64,000 nt of DNA from Rhodobacter sp. 24-YEA-8 (lineage in GTDB: Bacteria; Pseudomonadota; Alphaproteobacteria; Rhodobacterales; Rhodobacteraceae). Shown one piece after another: positions 41,219 through 50,206 of the stretch. Both the position numbers and the translations under genes were made by a program. The stretch is taken from contig NZ_FNSK01000001.1 of NCBI RefSeq assembly GCF_900105075.1, forward strand, positions 1,997,001 to 2,061,000, written 5' to 3'. Below the pieces are notes generated by a model. The model was not told the origin of the DNA, searched no databases, and saw nothing but the letters and a program-made list of their open reading frames with translations. The first letter of the stretch is position 1; every line of letters begins with the position of its first letter.

Positions 41219-41866
41219 ACTGTGGATGTGGCGTTTAAGGAAGGTCGCCGGGAGGGTCAATACCCATGGCTGAAATTTCTTAAACAAATTTCTCCGGGAG
41301 GCGATTTTCCTGAAAACTGCCGTCCTCAGAGCCTGCGATGCCCTGCACCTGGCCGGGCATCTCGGTCGGGAACCCGTCAATCGGGTCCGGATCAATGATT
41401 CACGAGCGCCGGCTCTGCCGCATGTGACCTGGCACCAGTCAGTTCCCCGCATAATCGCCGAAGCGGGAACAGTCTGACTGCGCCGGCCCCTGGCGCGACA
41501 CAAGGTAAGGGGCTCTGCCAGTCTCGTTTCCGAACAAAGATCTCTGACCCGATTGATCGGGTCGCGCCAGGCTGTCCGGGGCTATGACGACATATCTCTG
41601 CCAGCGGATCCTGAGGAAGCAGGCTATCCCTGACAGAGCCGGAACAGTGCCAAAGCAAGGACCGTGAAGGAACCGTGCTCGCACTCGGAGGAGCCGGAGC
41701 CTCTGCCCTGTGCCTGAGAGGCGCAGGGAAGGGCCGCAAAGGGACAGGCAGCGGGAGAGCGGGTCTCGACTATGGATGCTGCACCAGACGGCCACCAGAT
41801 GGGCACTCCGGCGGCGAGGCAGGCAGCCGCCTGCCTGTCACCGCGATGTGGCGGCAGGTCGGGGCG
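41219..41866. other. Gap between tRNA-Lys and the flavoreductase gene
   Basis: About 650 bases. Three overlapping minus-strand open frames (41392-41806) are cysteine- and serine-rich with no recognisable motif or start signal. I call no gene. The inverted repeat GACCCGATTGATCGGGTC near 41547-41564 is the only clear structure. Confidence 0.5.
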
Positions 41867-43195
41867 TCAATAGATATCGCGGCGCAGACGGCGCTCTGTC
41901 ATCAGGCGCGCGGTTTCGTCCTTGCCCAGCACCTCTTCCAGCGCCTGCTGCACATCTGTCGCCATCCCCTCACGCCGGCCGCAGATCCAGATACCGCCAC
42001 CCGCCGCGACATGCGCCCTTACCGCCGCCGCCGAATCGCGCAGGATTTGCTGCACATAGCGCGGCCCTCCCCCTCCGCGCGAAAAGCTGCGGTCAAGACG
42101 CGCAAGCCCGCCACTGGCCAGGTAGCCGGACAGTTCCTCTGCGAAAACAGCGTCATGGTCCGGGCTGCGCTCGCCGTGGATCAGCCAGACAGGGCCGCTT
42201 GCCTTCAGGGCCGCGCGGTGGCGCAGATGCGCCAGCAGGCCGGCCAGACCCGATCCATTGCCGATCAGCAGCATCGGCATCGCGTCATCCCCGGCATGAA
42301 AGCCGGGATTGGCACGAATCGACAGGTCAATGGCACCGCCCTCGCCCAGTTGCCGGCAGAGCCAGTGCGAACCGGTGCCGGGGCGACCGTCCTCCGAAAT
42401 CACCTCGCGCAGAATCAGTTCCGCGCGCCCGGAGGCCGGCAGCGAGGCCAGCGAATAGTCGCGTCTGACCGGGCCTTCGGGGCTGGGGATGGTAATCTCG
42501 GCGATATCTCCGGCCCGCCAGGCCGGCAGCGGGCCTTCGGGTTCCAGCACCAGATGCCAGAGCGGGCCGCCCGGGCTGCCGGGGTTCAGATGATGCCGCG
42601 CCGCCAGACGCCAGCGTCCGGGTGCGGCGGCAGATACCGGCGCTCCGGTGTTCGTGGTCTCCCCCATCCGGGCGCGCCAGGTGGCAAGCGCAGTCGGCTG
42701 GTCACGGTCGACCTCGGTCAGCGGGAAACGGGGCGTGGCGCCGCAGGCCCGCAGCCAATGGTCAAGGCGATGCGCAAAACCGCAAAAGCGCGGATAGTGG
42801 CGGTCGCCCAGCGCGAGTATCGCATAGCTGAGCCCGCCCAGCTCCGGACACCCCGCCATCACGCGCGCGAGGAACATCGTGGCATTGTCGGGCGCGTCGC
42901 CATCGCCGGTGGTGCTGATGTAGAACTGCGCCTGAGCCGTGCCGGCGAGATCCGCCACCCCGATCTGGTCCAGCGACAAAAGACGCGCGCCCGGGGATGC
43001 CGCCGCTGCGGCACGCGCCAGCGCCTCGGAACTGCCGCTCTGGCTGGCATAGCCGATCAGAAGACCGCCTGGACCGGTTGCAGCCACCTGCCCCGCCCGC
43101 CGCGCGCGGATCAGGGTCCGGACTGTGAGCCCGGACCAGGCGGCACCGGTCAGCGCTGCCATCGTCCAGTGCAGCGGATCAGCGCTGAGAATCAT
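41867..43195 (-). CDS. Membrane-anchored sulfite-reductase-type flavoreductase
   Basis: A 442-residue diflavin reductase related to CysJ/P450 reductase. One N-terminal hydrophobic segment (about 10-26) anchors it. A flavodoxin-like FMN domain follows (LLIGYASQSGSSEALARAAAAA, FYISTTGDGDAPDNATMFLARVM, YAILALGDRHYPRFCGFA). Next come an FAD domain (RRDYSLASLP; GSHWLCRQLGEGGAIDLSI) and an NADPH domain (MLLIGNGSGLAGLLAHLRHR, IWICGRREGMATDVQQALEEVL). ATG 43195 has GGAG ten bases upstream; a TTG at 43201 is also possible. It overlaps apbE by 17 bases and is the last gene of the unit. It probably passes NADPH electrons toward the PepSY membrane protein. Confidence 0.9.
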   Translation of the reverse strand: MILSADPLHWTMAALTGAAWSGLTVRTLIRARRAGQVAATGPGGLLIGYASQSGSSEALARAAAAASPGARLLSLDQIGVADLAGTAQAQFYISTTGDGDAPDNATMFLARVMAGCPELGGLSYAILALGDRHYPRFCGFAHRLDHWLRACGATPRFPLTEVDRDQPTALATWRARMGETTNTGAPVSAAAPGRWRLAARHHLNPGSPGGPLWHLVLEPEGPLPAWRAGDIAEITIPSPEGPVRRDYSLASLPASGRAELILREVISEDGRPGTGSHWLCRQLGEGGAIDLSIRANPGFHAGDDAMPMLLIGNGSGLAGLLAHLRHRAALKASGPVWLIHGERSPDHDAVFAEELSGYLASGGLARLDRSFSRGGGGPRYVQQILRDSAAAVRAHVAAGGGIWICGRREGMATDVQQALEEVLGKDETARLMTERRLRRDIY

Positions 43196-44216
43196 CGTCA
43201 AGCATCTCCTGCAAGGCGGGGGAAATCTCGGTCACGGCACCTTCCGGCCCGCGCCGGATCATCAGGGCCGCAACCCCGGCGATGCGCGCAAATGCCATGC
43301 CCCGCGCAGCCCCCTGCACCAGAAGCGCCGTCGCCAGGGCATCGGCCTGCATCACCGTTGGCGCCAGCACAGAGACCGAAGCGAGGTCATTTTCCACCGG
43401 CCAGCCGGTCGCAGGGTCGATCGTATGGGCATAGCGGCGCCCGCCATGCTGAAAGCCGCGCCGGTAATCGCCCGAGCTTGCCAGCCCCCAGCCGTTCAGC
43501 GCGATCACCAGCGGGCGCTGCCCGTTATGGAGCCCCCCCGGCGGCGACTCGATCCCGACCCACCAGGGCCGCATATCGGGCCTGAGGCCGCGTCCGTAGA
43601 ATTCCCCACCGATTTCAATCAGATGCGATCCGATGCCGGCCCCGGCCAGCCGGGCACTGATCAGATCAACGGCATGGCCCTTGGCGCTGCCACTGAAATC
43701 AAAGCGCAGACCGGGTGGGAAATGCAGACGGTTGCCCTCCAGCCGCAATCGCGCATGGCCGCTGATTTCGCGCGCCACTGCGATCTCTCGCGGCTGCGGC
43801 AGCTGGGCCAGGGCGGAACGCGGGCCCGGCGGGCCAAAGCCCCAGAGATCGACCAGCGCGCCCAGCGTCGGGTCCGAAGCGCCTCCGGTCTGATCCGCCA
43901 GCTGCAGAAGCGGCGCAAGCAGCGCCAGAAAGCCTTCAGACAGTTCCGCTTCCCCTGCCCCGTTGCGGTGGAGGCGCGAGACCTCGCTTTCCGGGGTCCA
44001 GGGGCTGAAGAGCGCGATCACCCGCGCGCATTCCGTCTCGACCAGGCGCTGCAGCCCGGGGCCTGCGCCGGGCGGCGCCCAGGCGATCAGTGACCAGCCC
44101 GTGCCCATGGTCTCGCCCGCAAGACGGGTCTCGACCCAGCCGGGCGGCGGCGGCAGAACCGGCCCCCGGACCACCAGAGGCGGGAGGATAACGCGGTTGC
44201 GCGACAGGGTTTGCAT
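43179..44216 (-). CDS. apbE: FAD:protein FMN transferase (ApbE)
   Basis: A 345-residue ApbE-family flavin transferase, which cuts FAD and attaches FMN to a Thr/Ser of target proteins. The family motifs are FDFSGSAKGHAVDLISARL (Mg/FAD site), GGEFYGRGLRPD, and HTIDPATGWPVENDLASVSVLAP with the downstream ADALATALLVQG. Unlike most ApbE proteins, the N-terminus (MQTLSRNRVILPPLVVRG) has no lipoprotein or Sec signal, so it may act in the cytoplasm. It lies between the PepSY and reductase genes, and the DUF2271 product is the probable substrate. Confidence 0.93.
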   Translation of the reverse strand: MQTLSRNRVILPPLVVRGPVLPPPPGWVETRLAGETMGTGWSLIAWAPPGAGPGLQRLVETECARVIALFSPWTPESEVSRLHRNGAGEAELSEGFLALLAPLLQLADQTGGASDPTLGALVDLWGFGPPGPRSALAQLPQPREIAVAREISGHARLRLEGNRLHFPPGLRFDFSGSAKGHAVDLISARLAGAGIGSHLIEIGGEFYGRGLRPDMRPWWVGIESPPGGLHNGQRPLVIALNGWGLASSGDYRRGFQHGGRRYAHTIDPATGWPVENDLASVSVLAPTVMQADALATALLVQGAARGMAFARIAGVAALMIRRGPEGAVTEISPALQEMLDDDSQR

Positions 44217-44228
44217 CGCGGACCGGCC

Positions 44229-44870
44229 CTAATGGATGAACAAAAGCGCGATGATCAGCGGCAGAGCAAAACTTGCCCAGCCGAGCGGCCAGGTGGCCGG
44301 GCGTAATTTCGCATGCATCCAGAGCAGCCCGAAGCCGGTAAGGGTGAAGATGACACAGGCCAGCGCCAGAAGGTCAATGAACCAGGACCAGACCGGCCCG
44401 GCATTGCGGCCCTTGTGCAGATCATTGAGCCAGGCCAGCCAGCCACCATCGGTCAGCCGGTAGGTGACATCACCACTGGCACGGTCAATGGCCATCCAGG
44501 CATCGCCTCCGGGACGCGGCAGGGCGATATAGACCTCATCGGCATTGGTCTCGGTCGGGCGATGGTCAAGCGTCACGCGGAACTCACCAGCCGCCCAGGC
44601 GGCGACAGCCGCGGGCACCGGGGTCTCGCCCGCTTCTGGCATAGCACGGATCGCGGCCAGAAGGTCAGGCGGCAGGCTCGCGCTCAGCTCGACCGTCTCG
44701 GGACGCGTGGCGAAGAGGCTGGCATTGTTAAGCGTGAAACCGGTGACCGCGAAGAGGAACATCCCCGCAAGGCTGAACGCTGCGGAAACCCAGTGCCATA
44801 AACGGAACTGGCGCAGCCAGAAGCTGCGCCCCAAAGTTGTCGCCAGCAGATTGCCTGCTTGCATGAGCAT
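44229..44870 (-). CDS. PepSY-associated transmembrane protein
   Basis: A 213-residue PepSY-TM family protein. The first span is at about 28-50 (WHWVSAAFSLAGMFLFAVTGFTLNN). A periplasmic PepSY-like domain runs to about 160 (EVYIALPRPGGDAWMAIDRASGDVTYRLTDGGWLAWLNDLHKGRN). Two C-terminal spans follow (WFIDLLALACVIFTLTGFGLLWM; WASFALPLIIALLFIH). Histidines in and near the spans (HW, LHKG, MHAK) could hold haem, as in related transmembrane electron carriers. GAGG lies six bases before the ATG, and the gene starts nine bases after the DUF2271 stop. Confidence 0.88.
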   Translation of the reverse strand: MLMQAGNLLATTLGRSFWLRQFRLWHWVSAAFSLAGMFLFAVTGFTLNNASLFATRPETVELSASLPPDLLAAIRAMPEAGETPVPAAVAAWAAGEFRVTLDHRPTETNADEVYIALPRPGGDAWMAIDRASGDVTYRLTDGGWLAWLNDLHKGRNAGPVWSWFIDLLALACVIFTLTGFGLLWMHAKLRPATWPLGWASFALPLIIALLFIH

Positions 44871-44878
44871 CCCTTTCC

Positions 44879-45424
44879 TCAGGGGTTCGCGGTCACTTTC
44901 AACCGGGTAATCTCACGTTCGCCGGTCACTTCGGCGCTGTTCTCCGCGTCGCCCCAGCGGAAGGGCGCGCGCAGGGTTTCCCGCCCGCCATCCTCGCGCG
45001 AGACCTCGACGGCCAGCACATAATCGCCGGCGCTCAGCCCGGTAAGCGCGGCATTTTCAGGGGCGACCGCAACTTTATGGGTGCCGGGGCCACGGGTCGG
45101 CCCGCTCAGCCCATCGGCCGGGAGATCGAGCTTTTCGCCCTCGGCCCGCCACCAGCTGCGCAGATCGCGCAGGAAGCCGCGGCCGAGATTGTCGCGCAGC
45201 CTTGTGTCATACCAGACCGCCACGGTGCCGCGGATCTCTTTCGAGCCCGGCTCTTCGATCCAGGCCGCGAGATAGGGGCGGTAAGCGGGGCTGGCCTCGG
45301 GCTGGGGCAGCGTCACCTCGAATTCCAGCCCGGCAGCCAGAGCCGGGCCGCTCACCAGCGCCAGCGTCGCCGCAACGGCCAGGCGCGCGGCGGGCATCGG
45401 GCGGGTATTGTCATCTGTCATCAT
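44879..45424 (-). CDS. DUF2271 periplasmic protein, probable flavinylation target
   Basis: About 181 residues. A signal peptide (AARLAVAATLALVSGPALA) is followed by a beta-rich DUF2271 domain. The segment ADGLSGPTRGPGTHKVAV (Ser107-Thr110) resembles the D-x-x-S/T-G-A-T-R motif that ApbE modifies with FMN in flavinylated proteins, with proline in place of alanine. The apbE, PepSY and reductase genes of the same operon support a periplasmic redox role. Start candidates are ATG 45424 and 45421; GTG 45430 is possible. Confidence 0.8.
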   Translation of the reverse strand: MMTDDNTRPMPAARLAVAATLALVSGPALAAGLEFEVTLPQPEASPAYRPYLAAWIEEPGSKEIRGTVAVWYDTRLRDNLGRGFLRDLRSWWRAEGEKLDLPADGLSGPTRGPGTHKVAVAPENAALTGLSAGDYVLAVEVSREDGGRETLRAPFRWGDAENSAEVTGEREITRLKVTANP

Positions 45425-45526
45425 CAGCACCAGTCATCGTCAGCACCCGGGGGGCAAAAGCGGTATAGATGCCTCACGGCGGGCGGGAAGCCGTCACCCG
45501 CCGCAAGGCCAGGGACGGGGCTGCGA

Positions 45527-46141
45527 TCAGTTCGCAGCGCCGTCCTTTTTCTCGTCTTTCTTATCGGCCTGATCATTGCCGTCATCCTCGCGGACAGGCG
45601 CCGGATCGGCGGCCGAGACGAAGCCATCGCCATCGGTGTCATTGCGGGCAAATGTCTTGCGGGCGGATTCGAGATCTTCTTCCAGCGACAGGAACCCATC
45701 CCGGTCACGGTCAATCAATGCGAACCGCACGCCGGCCTGTTTCAGGCTGGCCTCAAAACGCTCACCGCTCGGATCGCGGCCCTGATCGGCATATTGCTGG
45801 CGCAGGCGGCCCTCGAATTCAGCAACATATTCCGCCTCATTGAGCCTGCCATCGCCATCCTTATCGGCGCCCCGGAAACGCTCGGTCCGCACCTCGATCA
45901 GCTCCTCAAGCGAGACCTTGCCGTCGCCATTCTTGTCATAAGAGGCGATAAAGGCCGCCTGGCTGTGGCCGCCGGCAATGCCCGGCTTTGGCGAGGCATC
46001 GGCCGGATTGTCGGCCGCCGTTTCGGTCGTAGTGCCGGATTCGGTGGCTGTGGTCTCTTCGCTTTGCGCGAAAGCGGCGCCGGACAGGGCCGCGATCAGC
46101 GCGAGGCTGAGGCTCAGGGTGGTTTTGCTGCGGTCGGCCAT
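45527..46141 (-). CDS. Periplasmic EF-hand calcium-binding protein
   Basis: A 204-residue exported protein. The signal peptide (TLSLSLALIAALSGAAFAQ) precedes an acidic linker (SEETTATESGTTTETAAD). Four EF-hand loops follow: DKNGDGKVSLEEL, DKDGDGRLNEAEY, DRDRDGFLSLEED and DTDGDGFVSAADP. The tail is Lys/Asp-rich. It would bind calcium in the periplasm. It lies between the TonB receptor and the DUF2271 gene on the same strand, so it is probably expressed with them; its specific role is unknown. Confidence 0.9.
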   Translation of the reverse strand: MADRSKTTLSLSLALIAALSGAAFAQSEETTATESGTTTETAADNPADASPKPGIAGGHSQAAFIASYDKNGDGKVSLEELIEVRTERFRGADKDGDGRLNEAEYVAEFEGRLRQQYADQGRDPSGERFEASLKQAGVRFALIDRDRDGFLSLEEDLESARKTFARNDTDGDGFVSAADPAPVREDDGNDQADKKDEKKDGAAN

Positions 46142-46232
46142 GGGGGGACTCCGTTCCTCTGGCTGTGGTCTGGCCGGGGATCCGGCCGGGAAAGAACGAA
46201 CCGGCCATCATAAGACGGCCGGTCCGGATGGA

Positions 46233-48236
46233 TCAGAAGGTCTTGATAATACCAACCTTGAAGTTGCGGCCCGGGCCGTTGCGGGTGGCCAGCGCCTGCA
46301 TGTAATCGCGGTCAAACAGGTTCTCGACACCGAAGCGGATTTCGGTGCCTTCAAGCACTCCCTCCTGCGGACGGTAGGTTGCGCGCAGGTTGTGAACTGC
46401 AAAGCCCGGACGGATCACCGATTCGTCGTAGCGGTCATAGGCAACCATTTCCCAGCTCAGATCGAGTTCACGGTCCCAGCGTTTCCCGGCGACGACACGC
46501 ACGGAATTCGGCGGTGTCTGCGCATAGTTCGGGCGATCAACCAACTGGATCGTTTTCGATTCGAAATTCACGATGCTGGTGCTGAGTTCGCCGTAATAGC
46601 CACTTTCCATGCTATAGGCGGCCTCAAGCTCGAACCCGGTGCCCGCGATCCAGGCCGTGCTGGGCTCTGACGTCGCGTTCCAGACATTGGTGTCGTAGAT
46701 ATTGCCTTTGATGCTGAAGGCATCCCCCGCCGAGAAAAGGTCAGCGGTACGCCAGGACGCCCCGATTTCAACGGTGCGCGACTGTTCGTTGATGGTCATG
46801 TAATTTGCGCGCGAACCGCCCACCCAGGCCTGGTTCTGATTCTCGAAGTCATCAAGGATCGGCAGGCCCTCAGTATAGGCCACGCTGCCGAACACCGCCG
46901 CACCATTGGCGAATTCATAGCGCACATCGACGCCGCCCATCAGTGCGTCATTGTCGAAGTTTGTGACCGGGATCCGGGCCTGCGGAAGGCCTTTATAGGT
47001 GATATCCTGGGTCTCATACCGCATCGCGGGCGTGATGGTCAGGCCATTGCCAAAATCGAATTTGTTGATCAGGAAGAAGGCGGTGCGGTCATCCGTGCCA
47101 CCCGGCGCCGAACTTGCGGTCTTGCGGTCTTTCCGGATGAATTCGACACCGGCGCGCAGCTCGTTTTCGATGCTGCCAAAGGTAAAGCGCGCGGTGTTCT
47201 TCACCGTGAGCTTGGTCGTCTCATAGCGGTGATCGGCATTCCTGAGCCCATCGGTGGGAGCATAGGGCACCGAGGTGCTGTCGATCTGCTGATCGGCATA
47301 GGACAGGATCACCCGCAGGTCGACCAGATCATTGTCGAGCGGGTTCCAACCATAGGTCAGCACCGCATTGCGGCTTTCAACATCGCGGTCGACATTGCCG
47401 AAAGCATTGCCCCCGATCGCGTCATAGGGCACGTCGCGTTCGGCCATGGTGGTATTGGCCAGCGAGAGGCTGACAAACTGGTCGCGTTCCTGGCCGAAGG
47501 TGAATTTGCCCTTGAGACCCCAGGACGGCGTTTTGAAACCTTCGGCCCCGAGGTTGACGCCATTGCCATCGACCTGTTCGCCCAGGCGGCGCCAGATGTA
47601 ATTGGCCACGAATTCAGCGTTTTCCGAAGGCTGCCAGGCCAGGATCGTCGACGAGGTGATGCCGTCGCCATTCGAGTTGAAACTCAGCCCCTGGCGGAGC
47701 TTGTAGCCGATCTCGCCGCCGGTGAAATCCGAGGCATCCTTGGTTTCCAGCTGCACGATGCCGCCGACCACGCCTGAGCCATATTCAAAACTCCCGATGG
47801 TGCCGCGCATCACCGAGACGCTTTTGAACAGCTCCGGATCGGTGAACAGCTGCGTGCCGATCCGGTACAGCTCTTCCGAACCCTGGGTCGCCCCGTCAAT
47901 CGTGATCAACACCTTCTGATTGGTGCCATAGGTGTTGCCGGCACCAAAGCCGCGAATATTGATGCCGCCGCCAAGTGGCGTCGCGCCATTGATCAGCGTG
48001 ACACCCGGCACCGAGGAGATCAGCTCGGCGATGGTCGAGGCCTGACGGTCATCCATCTCTGCCTGATCGATGGTGGTGACTGCAACGCCGGTATCGGTCG
48101 CCACGTCGCGTTTGGTGTCCAGGATGATGGTGCCGAGGGCCTCAGCCTCTCCGGTCGTCTGGGCGAGAGCCGCCACAGGGAACAGAAGCGCGCAACTGCT
48201 CAACAGAGCCGCGCGCAATGAATTGCGTCCAGTCAT
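46233..48236 (-). CDS. TonB-dependent outer-membrane receptor, haem-receptor-like
   Basis: A 667-residue TonB-dependent receptor. The signal peptide ends ALAQ. A TonB box-like stretch (ALGTIILDTKRD) comes next, then the plug domain (TIAELISSVPGVTLINGATPLGGGINIRGFG; VLITIDGATQGSEELYRIGTQLFTDPELFKSVSVMRGTIG; GVVGGIVQLETKDASDF). A 22-strand-type barrel follows, ending GPGRNFKVGIIKTF with a terminal Phe. The plug wording is closest to haem/haemoglobin receptors, but the ligand is not proven. It is the first gene of the flavin-redox operon and is divergent from the beta-propeller gene. Confidence 0.93.
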   Translation of the reverse strand: MTGRNSLRAALLSSCALLFPVAALAQTTGEAEALGTIILDTKRDVATDTGVAVTTIDQAEMDDRQASTIAELISSVPGVTLINGATPLGGGINIRGFGAGNTYGTNQKVLITIDGATQGSEELYRIGTQLFTDPELFKSVSVMRGTIGSFEYGSGVVGGIVQLETKDASDFTGGEIGYKLRQGLSFNSNGDGITSSTILAWQPSENAEFVANYIWRRLGEQVDGNGVNLGAEGFKTPSWGLKGKFTFGQERDQFVSLSLANTTMAERDVPYDAIGGNAFGNVDRDVESRNAVLTYGWNPLDNDLVDLRVILSYADQQIDSTSVPYAPTDGLRNADHRYETTKLTVKNTARFTFGSIENELRAGVEFIRKDRKTASSAPGGTDDRTAFFLINKFDFGNGLTITPAMRYETQDITYKGLPQARIPVTNFDNDALMGGVDVRYEFANGAAVFGSVAYTEGLPILDDFENQNQAWVGGSRANYMTINEQSRTVEIGASWRTADLFSAGDAFSIKGNIYDTNVWNATSEPSTAWIAGTGFELEAAYSMESGYYGELSTSIVNFESKTIQLVDRPNYAQTPPNSVRVVAGKRWDRELDLSWEMVAYDRYDESVIRPGFAVHNLRATYRPQEGVLEGTEIRFGVENLFDRDYMQALATRNGPGRNFKVGIIKTF

Positions 48237-48693
48237 TACCGCCTCGCTTCGGGTCAGAATTTTGGGAGAGCGCTGGCGGTGCTATGCTGGCGGATGTGCC
48301 TGTTTCTGTCCTGATGCCTTGCAAAGTGAGTCTGCAGGCTGATCATGGGCACGGCGCATAACTGCTTAATCCTGGTGTTACTGTCAAGATTTGCAATGAT
48401 GCTGCCGGAAAGCCGTACTGCACCGGTGTGACATCCGGGTAACGGAGCATACGGACCGGTGCCGCAAGAGGCCACAGGCGGCCCCCGGCGGGGCCGGACG
48501 ATGACAGGACCGGACCGCAGTAACGCCCGCGCTGCGCCGCGCATGACAGGCCGCATTGTCATTGCAGCTTGACATCCCCCCTCCGCTCGCGGTCTGTCGC
48601 GCTTAGTCCTACGGTCCCCCGCCGCCGCGCCAAGCGCCGCACCTGCCAGGTTCCCGCCGGTCCCCCTCGGTCAATCTGAACAGGAGTCATGTG
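48237..48693. other. Divergent control region of TonB receptor and propeller genes
   Basis: About 450 bases without a gene. The middle (48300-48420) is AT-richer and should carry both promoters. No convincing Fur, Irr or RirA box could be identified by eye. AGGAG at 48682 is the ribosome site of the plus-strand gene. Confidence 0.5.
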
Positions 48694-50121
48694 ATGGGTT
48701 TCCCCTTCCTGACAAACGGTTATCGTAAATCCGTTTTCGGTCTTACGCTTGCAGCCCTCGTACTTCCGGGCGCGGTTCTCGCCGAAAGCAGCTTCCCCGC
48801 CCCGGTTGAATTCGAAGGTCGATTCCGGGTGATCCCCGCTGAACCCGGCAAGCCCGTGCTGCCCGGCAGCAGCGTCACCATCGAAGGCTCGGGCCTGAAA
48901 CCGGGTCAGACCCTCGTGCTGCAACGCGGCACTGCGGTTCTGAGCAGAGATGCCCTGACTGCCGATGACAACGGCGCCGTCAGCTTTACCTTCACCCTGC
49001 CCGAAGATGCCGCTACCGGCCTGCATCCGGTGATTGCCATCATGGACCAGCCCTCTTCGACCTCGCTTTTCGATGTGAAAGTATCAAAGGATGTGCCGCT
49101 TTCGGGCACGGACGGGTTCAGCGTGACCCGCGTGAAATCGGCGCCCGGCCTTTATCAGTCGGTCTATAGCGCGAAATCGAATGCGCTCTTTGTGGCGGCT
49201 GCGAGTTTCCGCCCGCCGGCCGCTGCACTGCTGAAGCTGAACCCCGAAACGCTGGACGTGGTCGCCGAAGTCACGCCACCGCCGCTGCCCGAAGACCAGC
49301 GCCGCGCACCGGCGGAAGGTCAGCCCGATAACGGCCCGCAGCCGGTGGCGCTGTTCGGCCTGGCTGTCGATGATGAAAAGGGCACGATCTGGGGCACCAA
49401 CACCTTTGACAATTCGGTGGCGGTCTATGCTCAGGACGATCTGTCGCTGATCAGACAATTCCCGCCCGGCGAGGTCTATCACGCCCGTGACGTCAAGGTG
49501 GATGCAAAGCGCGGTCGCGCCTATGTCTCGGCCTCGGCCACTAATGGCGTGCATGTGTTCGACACCGAAACCCTTGAAAAGGTTGCAGTCATCGAGATCA
49601 CCTCTGGCATTCGCGGCGGAGAGTTCTCGCTGATGAGCATCGCGGTCGATCCGGATGGCAACCGCCTTTTCGCGGTCAGCCGCAAATCGAACGAGCTCGC
49701 GGTGATCGACCTGACCAGCAATACCGTGACCCAGGTCCTGCCGCTGCCGGGCGCGAAAAACGCCTCCGGCGTCGATTTCGACGCGGCGACCGGCACGATC
49801 TATGTCGCCTCGCAAGACAGCGACAACCTGCTGATCGTCGATCTGGCCTCGGGTGAGGTCAGGCATGATGTCACCACCGGCGCCGGCGCGCTGAATGTGG
49901 TGTTTGACCCGGTACAAAAGCTCGCTTTCGTGTCGAACCGCGGGGCAGGCACGGTGACCGTGGTGTCGCCCGAGGGCGAGATCGTCGCCAATCTCGACGG
50001 CGGCAGCTATCCGAACCATGTCGCAACCGATGGCAAAGGCAATGTCTTTGCCGCCAATAAGTCGCTCGGCGCCGAGGATGCGACCGCCGACCATATCGCG
50101 CTGATCCATAAGGCGAACTGA
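48694..50121 (+). CDS. Secreted YncE-like beta-propeller protein
   Basis: About 475 residues. A signal peptide (SVFGLTLAALVLPGAVLAE) is followed by an Ig-like segment (about 30-125; KPVLPGSSVTIEGSGLKPGQTLVLQRG). A seven-bladed YVTN/YncE-type beta-propeller follows, with repeated strands such as LFVAAASF, GRAYVSASATNGVHVFDTETLEKVAVI, NRLFAVSRKSNELAVIDLTSNTV, GTIYVASQDSDNLLIVDLASGEV and KLAFVSNRGAGTVTVVSPEGEIVANL. AGGAG is seven bases before ATG 48694. YncE in enterobacteria is iron-regulated; divergence from a TonB receptor fits a metal- or cofactor-uptake role here. Confidence 0.88.
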   Translation: MGFPFLTNGYRKSVFGLTLAALVLPGAVLAESSFPAPVEFEGRFRVIPAEPGKPVLPGSSVTIEGSGLKPGQTLVLQRGTAVLSRDALTADDNGAVSFTFTLPEDAATGLHPVIAIMDQPSSTSLFDVKVSKDVPLSGTDGFSVTRVKSAPGLYQSVYSAKSNALFVAAASFRPPAAALLKLNPETLDVVAEVTPPPLPEDQRRAPAEGQPDNGPQPVALFGLAVDDEKGTIWGTNTFDNSVAVYAQDDLSLIRQFPPGEVYHARDVKVDAKRGRAYVSASATNGVHVFDTETLEKVAVIEITSGIRGGEFSLMSIAVDPDGNRLFAVSRKSNELAVIDLTSNTVTQVLPLPGAKNASGVDFDAATGTIYVASQDSDNLLIVDLASGEVRHDVTTGAGALNVVFDPVQKLAFVSNRGAGTVTVVSPEGEIVANLDGGSYPNHVATDGKGNVFAANKSLGAEDATADHIALIHKAN

Positions 50122-50152
50122 TCGCCGCAGATCTGTCACGACAGACCATCTG

Positions 50153-50186
50153 AAACCCGCAGCCGGCGACCCGGCTGCGGTTTTTT
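50153..50186 (+). terminator. Terminator of the beta-propeller gene
   Basis: CCGCAGCCGG-CGAC-CCGGCTGCGG is a perfect 10-bp stem followed by TTTTTT. Confidence 0.95.
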
Positions 50187-50206
50187 GATGGCCACCGGAT
50201 GCGGTA

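Noticed and set aside
41276..41300. Repeated AAATTTC motif as a possible operator
   Set aside because: Only a short direct repeat in an AT-rich patch; no dyad and no adjacent gene start.
41392..41806. Overlapping minus-strand frames between tRNA-Lys and the flavoreductase
   Set aside because: They overlap each other, lack start signals and match nothing recognisable.
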